Below, piece by piece: positions 18,397 to 26,900 of a stretch of DNA of 64,000 bases. Position 1 is the stretch's first letter. Every line of letters begins with the position of its first letter. The notes under the pieces are model-generated. The model made no database searches. It was given only the letters and a program-made list of their open reading frames with translations, and was not told the origin of the DNA. Position numbers and translations under genes: made by a program. The stretch covers positions 372,001 to 436,000 of the forward strand of contig NZ_LMCU01000002.1 of the NCBI RefSeq assembly GCF_001424905.1, in the 5' to 3' direction. The DNA is from Leifsonia sp. Root112D2. Lineage in GTDB: Bacteria; Actinomycetota; Actinomycetes; Actinomycetales; Microbacteriaceae.

Positions 18397-18469
18397 GCCC
18401 CAAGACCATCACCGACGCGGCCCCCGCGCGGCGCGAATGCCGCCAGCTGTGGGAAACTCGCTCAATTCC

Positions 18470-18520
18470 GCGCTGTCGAGGAATAGGCACGGTCGAAGAA
18501 TGGGCGCTGCCGAGGAATGG
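18470..18520. repeat. Three tandem 17-bp repeats between the FHA and EccC-like genes
   Basis: Units at 18470-18486, 18487-18503 and 18504-18520. Read on the minus strand they are CCATTCCTCGGCAGCGC, CCATTCTTCGACCGTGC and CTATTCCTCGACAGCGC. They occupy part of the 150-base gap before the EccC-like gene, just after the FHA stop codon. Function is unknown; they could be a protein-binding array or a 5' leader element. Confidence 0.75.
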
Positions 18521-18546
18521 CCGCGCACGACTCAGGCGTCGACGCC

Positions 18547-19164
18547 TCAGCTGACGTCGAAGTGCTGGTCTCCGATCTCCACGCGGGCACCACGACCGAC
18601 CCGGTATCGGCGGCCGGGCTCGCACAGACGCGCACCACCACCGGGGGCATGAACGACAGTACCGTTGCCCGAATAGCGATCACAGATCCACAATTCGCCG
18701 CCCTCGAGGCCGAACTCCAGGTGCGTCTTCGACACGGATCTGCCCGGATCGGTGATCTGCACGACCTGCGCGACCGACTCCCCCGGCTGCGCGATCGGTC
18801 GGCGCCCCAACAGTCCCCCGCCCATCACACGAGCGTGTTCGCCCGTGCTGAAGGTGAGGAAGAACACGGTGGTCGGTCCGGTCTGCTCGTCGACCACGCT
18901 GGGCTCGTCCGCGACGGCGGTGTTGGCGTCAGCGGCCGCGACGGGCTCAGGAGCGGGCGCCGGCGGTTCCAGCACGATCTCTCGGCTCACGATGGCGGGT
19001 CCGGCAGAGGCCGGCCTGGGTAGTGGCTCGATGATGGTGGTGTCGGATGGCCGCGGGTCGGCGATCGCGGGCCGGGTCAGCGGCGTCGCATTCACCGCGC
19101 TGCCGCATTCGCCGCAGAACATGGCTCCCTCGGGCAGTAAACTGCCACACACTCGACAGTTCAT
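18547..19164 (-). CDS. Zinc-ribbon and FHA domain protein
   Basis: A 205-residue cytoplasmic adaptor. An N-terminal zinc ribbon (C3, C6, C17, C20) is followed by a Pro/Ala-rich linker and a C-terminal FHA domain. The FHA pThr-binding residues are visible as LLGRRP, SVSKTHLEF and RYSGNGTVV. The linker carries SDTTIIEP (T42/T43), which resembles phospho-acceptor motifs also found in the other FHA protein of this cluster. Its start overlaps the stop of the transglutaminase-fold gene by 4 bases. It probably links kinase signalling to the membrane machine. Confidence 0.88.
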   Translation of the reverse strand: MNCRVCGSLLPEGAMFCGECGSAVNATPLTRPAIADPRPSDTTIIEPLPRPASAGPAIVSREIVLEPPAPAPEPVAAADANTAVADEPSVVDEQTGPTTVFFLTFSTGEHARVMGGGLLGRRPIAQPGESVAQVVQITDPGRSVSKTHLEFGLEGGELWICDRYSGNGTVVHAPGGGARLCEPGRRYRVGRGARVEIGDQHFDVS

Positions 19165-21533
19165 TGCCCGTCCTCTCTCCATATTCGGTCGTTGCGTGCC
19201 GCGGTCTCTTGCTCGCCTGCCTCGCTCGGGCGCCTGCCCCTCGTCTTCTCTCCACGGTAGACCCCGAGAGAGCGCAACGAGACCGCCGCCTTCAGCCGCT
19301 GCCATCGGCTGCGCTGACTGCCGAGAGAAGAGCGCAGTTCCCGCACGTCCTTCCACACGGCATCCGCCTCGTCGGGGGTGGGCGCGCTCGGGCTGAATAC
19401 GGCCCGATTCGCCGCGGATGCCAGCACCAGCGGTCGCATCCCGCCCACTGTTTCGGCGAGCTCGATGCGTGTCGCGGCCGGCGGCGGCGCGTATCCGTAG
19501 TCGACGGCGGCATCCGCGAACTCCTGCCAGCCACCGGCGATGCGCTCGATGGAGGTCGGGGCACGTTTGCGCAGGGTGCGCCGCCGCATCTTCGCCGCCA
19601 CCACCGCGAGGAAGGGGGCGGCGAGAATGGCCAGTGCGAGCAGGCTCCAGCCGGCTATCGTGAGCACCGCCAATAGCAGGGCAACGAAGGCACCCGGCCC
19701 CGAGTCGTCCTGCTTGTCGACGTGCGACTGCGGCGATTCCTGTGGTTGCTTGATGGTCTCGTCCCTGGGCGGCTGCACCACCGATTGGGGCCTGGAGATC
19801 TGCTTCGGCACATCCGGCTGCTTGGCCGGAATCTGTCGCACCGGAGGCGTTGGATCAACAGTGACCCAGCCATCCGCCTTCGTCTGCACCTCGATCCAGG
19901 CCGAGACATCAGATCCGGTGAACGTCACGGCGCCGCTGGTCGATGCACCAGCCGGCAGGGCGAAACCGAAGACCACCCGGGCCGGGAATCCGAGCTGCCG
20001 GGCCATGAGCGCCGCCGTGACGGCGTACTGCTCCTGGTCGCCGATCATCGGCACATCCGTCAGCAGTTGCGTGATGCGGTCTGCGCTGTGACCCGAGCGG
20101 CTCACCGGCTCGGTTCCGATGCCGTGGCTGATGTATCCGTTGGCCTTCAGCGCCTTCAGCGCGGCCGCGAGCTTCGACCCCGGGCTGTTTTGCGAAGCGG
20201 AGTAGTCCTGCAGCGTCGAGACCAGCTCGTCGGGCACCACACCGGGCTTGGGAAGGGTTGCTGAGCCCGGCTCGGCCGAGTCGAGCTGCGCGGCGGTGCG
20301 CTCGGGTTTCACGACGGCATCCAGGCTGTAGCTGTCGCCGGTGCCAACGGTGCGCGTGACAACGCTCGTGCCCGTGGTGTCGTTGTAGAAGAACGAATTC
20401 TCCAGGGCTGCGGCGTTCGAACCGTCGAAATGCACCTGCTGCAGTTGGCCGGCGCCGGGCAACCAGACTCCCGTATATCCCTTCACGGTCACGTTCAGTG
20501 TGACGTGCCTGCCGTCCACGCCTGCCTGATCGAGCCGGTACGGCACTCGGGTGAACGAACCGGATTCGCCGTGCGCTCCTTCGGCCCCCACCGCGTACAC
20601 GACCCCGTCGTAGCTGTCGAGCGTGGCGATCTGGATGCGCCGGTCACCGGCAAGACCGCTCACGGTGAACATCGGCTTGTTCGAATCGGCCGGTTCGAGG
20701 TATCCCCTGAATCCGACAAGTGGGCTCGGGTAGTCCCGGGGGTCAAACGGTTGAACCACGCGGGTGCGCACGACGTCGCGGGGGGCTTTCGTCGGCAGAA
20801 GAATCGTCGCGGCGGTCCCGACGGATCCGGCGATCACCAGGATCACCGCGGCTCCCGCGACGGTGCGCAAGCCGATGTGACGGCGGTCCCTCGAGGTCTC
20901 AACCGCCACGCCTGACTGAGCGGCCAGGGCCCGTACCGCGGCGGAACGGCGCCGCCAGCGGAACCAGTTCAGCCAGAACAGCAGCACGACCAGCAGTCCG
21001 AGCGCCGCCGGCAACGGCGACTCGTCGACGCTCGGCCCCAACAGAATCGCCGCCACGAAGAGCAACATGGGGGCCAGCACCGCGAGCTCGCCGTACCGCG
21101 CCCGCAGCGCAACGGTGAGCCCCGTGACGGTGGCGAGAAGAATCAGGATGAACGCCGGCACCAGCAGCGCCTGGTAGGCACCGACGGGTAAAGAGATCGT
21201 GACGAGTTGCTTCCAGCTCAGCGCTGTGGCCTGCAGCAGTCCAAGCTCACCGGATGCCGAGGGCAGGATGCCGCTGATCGCCTCGTGCGGAATCGCCAGC
21301 GGCACTCCGAGCGCCAGGTACAGGGCGATGACGGCGGGCACCATGACAGCACTCGTCCAGCGGAAAATGGCCCCGAGCACGGCCAGCACGCAGCCGACAC
21401 CGACCGTGACAGCCGCCATCACCAGGAATTCGCCGCTGCGGTAGACGCCCCAGAATGGCGAGGCAGCGATGGCCGTCGCCGCGATGGCAAAGACCAGGTT
21501 GACGACGATGGCCGTCGCGGACGGCCGCTTCAC
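19161..21533 (-). CDS. TgpA-like transglutaminase-fold membrane protein, apparently inactive
   Basis: A 790-residue protein with an N-terminal block of several transmembrane helices, a large extracellular region, a transglutaminase-like domain, one further transmembrane helix and a cytoplasmic tail. In active TgpA relatives the core reads G-D-C-E-Q and later H-A-W. Here it reads GDQEQYAVTAALMARQLG with Q500 in place of the nucleophile Cys, and DVSAWIEV with S544 in place of the catalytic His; only the aspartate motif VDPTP remains. I checked both codons in the DNA. It therefore probably binds rather than cross-links. It overlaps the DUF58 and FHA genes at either end (GTGA, ATGA). Confidence 0.88.
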   Translation of the reverse strand: MKRPSATAIVVNLVFAIAATAIAASPFWGVYRSGEFLVMAAVTVGVGCVLAVLGAIFRWTSAVMVPAVIALYLALGVPLAIPHEAISGILPSASGELGLLQATALSWKQLVTISLPVGAYQALLVPAFILILLATVTGLTVALRARYGELAVLAPMLLFVAAILLGPSVDESPLPAALGLLVVLLFWLNWFRWRRRSAAVRALAAQSGVAVETSRDRRHIGLRTVAGAAVILVIAGSVGTAATILLPTKAPRDVVRTRVVQPFDPRDYPSPLVGFRGYLEPADSNKPMFTVSGLAGDRRIQIATLDSYDGVVYAVGAEGAHGESGSFTRVPYRLDQAGVDGRHVTLNVTVKGYTGVWLPGAGQLQQVHFDGSNAAALENSFFYNDTTGTSVVTRTVGTGDSYSLDAVVKPERTAAQLDSAEPGSATLPKPGVVPDELVSTLQDYSASQNSPGSKLAAALKALKANGYISHGIGTEPVSRSGHSADRITQLLTDVPMIGDQEQYAVTAALMARQLGFPARVVFGFALPAGASTSGAVTFTGSDVSAWIEVQTKADGWVTVDPTPPVRQIPAKQPDVPKQISRPQSVVQPPRDETIKQPQESPQSHVDKQDDSGPGAFVALLLAVLTIAGWSLLALAILAAPFLAVVAAKMRRRTLRKRAPTSIERIAGGWQEFADAAVDYGYAPPPAATRIELAETVGGMRPLVLASAANRAVFSPSAPTPDEADAVWKDVRELRSSLGSQRSRWQRLKAAVSLRSLGVYRGEKTRGRRPSEAGEQETAARNDRIWREDGQ

Positions 21534-22876
21534 GCGACAGCCGCCCGTCGGGCGAGGCTCTTCTGCAGATCATCGAGGAAGCCGACGGTGAGCACGGTCA
21601 GATCGGTCACCTGGCGCAGCGACGGCGCGGCGCCTTCGTCGCAGACGACCGCTATCACGTCGACGCCGAGCGGAAACTGCAGGGAGGCGGCCCGCAGTTC
21701 GGTGGGCGTCACGGTGGAACCGCAGACGAGAAACGCAATGGAAATGCCGGCGGCACCTTCCGCCGCCACGCGGCAGAGCTCGGAGAGCCGCAGCGCCGTG
21801 TCTGCCATCGCCACCCGGGCGAGGTCGTCGAGCAACCGTGCCCGGTTGACCGTGCTGAGTCGTCGCATCGCGTAGACGGCACGCTTGGCGAATTCCGGAG
21901 TCTTCTCGCTGGCGACCACCGAGACGGTTCTCGCGTCCCGAATCGCGCGAACCCCCAACGATCCCGCGACGCTCACCGCCAGCTCGAACTCCTCGTCGCC
22001 GGCGTAGTCGGCCGTGGCGAGGCTCAACGCCACCATGAGGTGGCTGCGACGGGTCTCCTCGTACTGGCGCACCATGTAGCTGCCGGTCTTCGCTGTGCTC
22101 TTCCAATGGATGTTGCGACGCTCGTCACCGGGAACGTATTCGCGCAGCGCATGGAATGCGACGTCGCTGGCCGTCAGGTCACGCGTGGGCGTGCCCTCGA
22201 GGTCCTTGATGAAGCCGGTGCTCATGCTGGGAATCGCAATGGTCTTCGGGTGCACGAACAGCTCGAGAACGCTGGCCCAGACCACCTCGCGGCGAATCAG
22301 CCCCACGGGGTCGGCTCGCACCGTGCGCACCGGTCCGATGGGAATCACACCGCGACGCGAGGTCGGCACCAGGAACACGTCGTGAAAGCTTGCGTCTTTG
22401 GCCAGGGAAGGCATGGCGAATTCGGCCAGGCCGAGACCGACGGGAACCTCAACGCGCACACCGGCGATGCGCCGTCTGCTCGGGTTGTGCACGATCAGCT
22501 CTCCGGGAGCCTTGTCACCGACGACAACGCGATTGCCCGGCATGGCCAGCCGCACCTGAAAGGCGTTGCGGCCGATCAGGTAGAACAGGGCGGCACAGAC
22601 CAGCGCAAGCCCGGTCCAGGCGACCACGACGGCCTCCGTCCAGCCGAGCGCGTATCCCAGCCAGAATGCGAGCACTATCACTATCGCGATGGACCAGCCG
22701 AGCGGCGTCACGACCGAGCTGACCCTCCGCCACACGAGAGCGAGCGCGTCGAACGCCGTGCGCACGACACGCACGGCGTTGACTATCGCGTCGGCGAGCC
22801 GACCGTCGCGGGTTCCGACGATGCGGGTTCGTGCGTTGGTGAGCTCGTGCTGCGTTCTGGTTACGGTGTTGGTCAC
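21530..22876 (-). CDS. DUF58 domain protein with two transmembrane helices
   Basis: A 448-residue protein: a soluble N-terminal stretch, two closely spaced transmembrane helices (about 60-105), an Ig-like beta region and the DUF58 signature REYVPGDERRNIHWKS followed by TGSYMVRQYEETR. DUF58 proteins carry a von Willebrand A-like fold and are regularly encoded with MoxR ATPases and TgpA transglutaminases, as here. They are thought to be membrane complexes assembled by MoxR; the biochemical function is not established. Start and stop overlap both neighbours by 4 bases. Confidence 0.92.
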   Translation of the reverse strand: MTNTVTRTQHELTNARTRIVGTRDGRLADAIVNAVRVVRTAFDALALVWRRVSSVVTPLGWSIAIVIVLAFWLGYALGWTEAVVVAWTGLALVCAALFYLIGRNAFQVRLAMPGNRVVVGDKAPGELIVHNPSRRRIAGVRVEVPVGLGLAEFAMPSLAKDASFHDVFLVPTSRRGVIPIGPVRTVRADPVGLIRREVVWASVLELFVHPKTIAIPSMSTGFIKDLEGTPTRDLTASDVAFHALREYVPGDERRNIHWKSTAKTGSYMVRQYEETRRSHLMVALSLATADYAGDEEFELAVSVAGSLGVRAIRDARTVSVVASEKTPEFAKRAVYAMRRLSTVNRARLLDDLARVAMADTALRLSELCRVAAEGAAGISIAFLVCGSTVTPTELRAASLQFPLGVDVIAVVCDEGAAPSLRQVTDLTVLTVGFLDDLQKSLARRAAVA

Positions 22877-23844
22877 ACGGCTTGCCGATCAAGCGGTGGT
22901 GGGGTCTCGATGAGAATCTGCGCGACGACGCTCGAGGTCGTCACCCCATCGAATTCGGCCTCAGGGTCGAGCACCATGCGGTGTGCCAGCACCGGTTCGA
23001 CGAGCGCCTTGACATCATCCGGAATCACGTAGTGCCTGCCGTTGGCGGCCGCGAGCGTCTTGGCGGTGCGCAGCAGCGCGAGGGCGCCGCGCACGCTCAC
23101 GCCGAGACGCACCTCGACGGCGGTACGCGTGGCATCCACCAGCCGGGAGACGTAGTCGTTGATGGCGGCATCCACGTGCACGGTGCGGGCGAGCGCGCCC
23201 ATCTCCACCACGGTGTCTGCGGGCACGACAGCGGGAACAATGACCTCGTGCGCCTTGTGGTCGGATCCGTCGAGAATGCGCAGCATGGCCTCGTGGTCGG
23301 GGTAGCCGATGGATGCCTTCATGATGAAGCGGTCGAGCTGCGCCTCGGGCAAGCGGTAGGTTCCCGCCTGCTCGATGGGGTTCTGCGTGGCGATGACCAT
23401 GAACGGCGCCGCGACAGGATGGGTTACTCCGTCGACGGTGACCTGACCCTCCTCCATCACCTCGAGCAGCGCAGACTGGGTCTTGGGGCTGGCGCGGTTG
23501 ATCTCGTCGGCGAGCACGATGTTGGCAAAGATGGGTCCGCGGTGAAACTCGAAGTTGCCGCTGCGCTGGTCGTAGATGTTGACACCGGTGATATCGCCGG
23601 GAAGCAGGTCAGGCGTGAACTGTACGCGGTTGCTCGAGCCATGCACACTCTGCGCTATGGCGCGCGCCAGCGAGGTCTTGCCGGTGCCGGGAAAGTCCTC
23701 GAGAAGCAGGTGGCCCTCGCTGAGCAGCGCCGTGAAGGAGAGGCGGATGACGTGCGTCTTGCCGAGCACAACGCGCTCGACATTCGTCACCATCCGCTCG
23801 AAGACATCGGCGAACCACTCGGCCTGCTCGGGGGTCATGGTCAT
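22873..23844 (-). CDS. MoxR-family AAA+ ATPase
   Basis: A 323-residue chaperone-like ATPase. Walker A is EDFPGTGKTSLA, Walker B and sensor region LADEINRASPKTQSALLEVMEE, and the family signature ATQNPIEQAGTYRLPEAQLDRF is intact. MoxR proteins mature or activate partner complexes containing VWA/DUF58 proteins, and the DUF58 gene follows with a GTGA overlap. The ATG has a GGAGAGG site 7 bases upstream; a second ATG two codons later is possible. An 84-base gap separates it from the giant surface-protein gene upstream. Confidence 0.95.
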   Translation of the reverse strand: MTMTPEQAEWFADVFERMVTNVERVVLGKTHVIRLSFTALLSEGHLLLEDFPGTGKTSLARAIAQSVHGSSNRVQFTPDLLPGDITGVNIYDQRSGNFEFHRGPIFANIVLADEINRASPKTQSALLEVMEEGQVTVDGVTHPVAAPFMVIATQNPIEQAGTYRLPEAQLDRFIMKASIGYPDHEAMLRILDGSDHKAHEVIVPAVVPADTVVEMGALARTVHVDAAINDYVSRLVDATRTAVEVRLGVSVRGALALLRTAKTLAAANGRHYVIPDDVKALVEPVLAHRMVLDPEAEFDGVTTSSVVAQILIETPPPLDRQAV

Positions 23845-23928
23845 GCGGGTACCTCTCCACGTTCTCGCGCCGCTGTGGCGGCTGAATTCAGTATGCCGGT
23901 GGGCCGGGCAGATGCGGCGTCAGACAGG

Positions 23929-26900
23929 CTAACCAAAGTCAGAGCCCCTGTAGTTGATGGTGTAAGTCGTGCCGTTCGTGGTGACGGTGACAGAGAGGGA
24001 CGGAGCGGACGCGCCCAGAGGCACCGTGCAGCTGCCGTTGGCGCCCGGCGTCAGCGCCGCATCGGCCTGTCCGCAGGTGAATGTCGCGCTTCCTGCGCTG
24101 AGCGAGGCGCTGTCCCAGGTGAACGTTGCTGGAGTGGTAGTGACAATCGGGTCGGCGGGGGGATCAACAGGGGGATCAACGGGAGGCGGTGTTGTAGTGG
24201 TAGTTGTCTCCGGCGTGAAATGAAGATTCGCGAGTTTGACCGAAACGACAGCGTTTGCGGATGTTGCGCTGTACCAGCCGCTCGTCAGCGAGGTGCCGTC
24301 GGGATAGGTCGCGACGGCCTGAAGCGAGACGGACACCCTATTACCGGCAGACACGCCATCGACCCTGAAGGTCTTGGTACCCGAGCTTGGCACACGATCA
24401 GGCTGGGCAGTGCCGTTGACTTGATAGTTCCAAGTAATGGTTGCGTTGCCGCTCGAGCTCTGCGTGATCGAGGAGAGGGTGAACTGATTCCAGAGACCAG
24501 AGACGGAGCCGTTGGCATTGATGGCCGAGTTGTCCGGCCCAGTCAGGGTGACACCGCTCGGTGCGCTCGGCCGCGAATGCGGAGTTCCCTTCGCGGGGGT
24601 GCTCGGAGTGCAGCCCTGCCCGTTGAAGGCGAAAACGATGAACTGATATTTCGTGTTGGCCGAAAGCCCCGAGAGTATGGCACTCGTTGCGCCATCCGTG
24701 ATCACCGCGGTGCCATCCGCACCATTGGAATCGAATGTTCCAGATGCGCTGCAGCTCGGTGCGCTGCCTCCGGACCACGCTGCGACGTAGTAGGCGGTGA
24801 TAGGCCGGCCATTCTCGGAGAAGATCCCTGGCCACGAAACTGTTGCGCTTGTGCCGTTCTGTAGATCGACCGTGACACCGGGCGCCGCACTCGTCGCCAG
24901 TGGCGGGCCGGCAGGGACCCCGCTCGTCGACGCCGTGTTCCAGATGGCTCCTCCACCGTAGAACGCATTGCGCGAGGCGACGGTCACGGGCTGAGTCGTC
25001 CCATTCGCGAGCCCCGTGGCGTCATATGCATAGGTTCCCGCAGGAAGCGTCGTCGTCGATCCGCCGACCGTGACCACGTACGACGTGACGGCGCTGGCGC
25101 CGGCGACCGCTGGCGGCTTGTCCCACGTGATGTGCAGGCCGCCATCGAGCGGGGAGACCTGCAGATTCGCGGGCGCGGCCGGCACGATGTTCGACCACAC
25201 CGAGTCGGGATAGGTGACGGCATCCGATAGACCGAGCGCATTGCGCGCTTTCACGGAGACCCTCACGGCGTTTTCCGGGCCGTTGCCCGGCGTCGGGATC
25301 GTGCACACCGTTGCACCACACGGTGTCATCGTCGTGCCGCCGGCGCCCGTGGTCGTCACCTCGAAACCCGTGATGGGCGAGTTGTTGAAGGCGCCCGCGG
25401 TCCACGCAGCCGTCAGAGAGCGATCGCCAACACCAGTGATCTGCAGGTTCGCCACCGGGTCCGGCCTGTCCTGAACGGAGATGCGCACGCTGCCCCAGGC
25501 GTAGCGATCGGGGTCACCCGTTGCATCCGCCACCTCATACTGAAGGTTGGTGTCGACCGGAGCGGCATTCTGCGCGACGGTCACCGAGAGCCTGCTCTTA
25601 TCCGCACTCGGGGTGATCGAGACCCCGTCGGGCAGGCTGCCCGAGCCGAGACCACGCACCGCGATGACCCGCAACGGCGTCTGTGGGAACGGGTTCGTCG
25701 CGTTGTCGTTGGCGAGCACGTCGATGATGGTGGTCTTGCCGCGCGGCGCGATCTGCGAATCGGCGGCGGGCACGGCGAGCGGGCGCGTCGAGGGCACGAC
25801 GGTGAGCTGGATGCGACCGGCCTGCCCGGCATTGATCGCATCCTTCACCCCCACCAGAACCGTTGCGTTCGTGCCCTTGGGCGTGCTCTCGGCCGCACTG
25901 AGCGTCAGTTTCTGCCCGGAGAGGCTGACCGTGAAACCGGTGGGCTTGGGGTCGAGCACCGTGTACTCGAGCTCTCCCTGGTCTTTCGCGTATGGATAGC
26001 TGGTGAGCTTGAGCAGGTCGAGAGTCTTGGCCTGTCCCGGCTCGAAGTCGATCAGTCCACCCGTGAAGACCGGGGGCTGGTTCTCACGCGGCGTCACGGT
26101 GATGGGCAGCACGAGCGTGGCCGTGTGCCCGTTCGGATCGGACGGCGAGGTGCCATCCGTCACCTCGAACGAAATGGAGGCGAGACCGAAATAACGGTCG
26201 GCACTGCGGAACGAGAGGGTGTGGGAATCCGCGACCAGGTTCGCGCCGTTCGCGTGTGTGGCGCGCACGGTCGAGGCATCCGTCAGCATGACCTTTTTGC
26301 CGCCGACGGCGACGACATAGTCGTTGAGATTGATCTTCAGGGTGCTCTCGCTGGCGACGGTCAGAGGCTTGGCACCCCGCTTGATCTGCGGCAGCGCATC
26401 GTTGTAACCGGGCACCCAGATGAGCGCATAGGCGACGATCTTCGGGTCATCCGGATGCGCGACGGCGAACGGAATGATCTGGCTCTGGTCGCCGATCTTC
26501 ACGCGGATGCGCTTGTCGCTCGTGACGCTGGCCACATCGGCGAAGTCGGGCAGAACCGAGAGTTTGAGCCTGCTGACGGGGCCGTCGGCGAAGAAGACGT
26601 TCGCCAGGACGTTCACGTCGACGGTCTTCTTGCCGAGGATGTCTGACAGCGTGAGCACGGTGTCGCTGGCCACGGGGCGCGACAGCGGCGCATCCGAACT
26701 CACTATCACCGTGAGAAAGTTCGAGCTGGTGCCGCCGCGCTCGTTCTGAATGTCGTAGATGAAGCCGTAGCGGCCCTCGGTCTTCGGCGCCGTCACGGTG
26801 ACAACGTCGCCGTCGATCTTCGCCTTGGCCGTGCCGGATGTCGGCGCGATCTTGGTGATGGTCAGCGGAGAATTATCCGGGTCCGAATCGTTGGCGAGAA

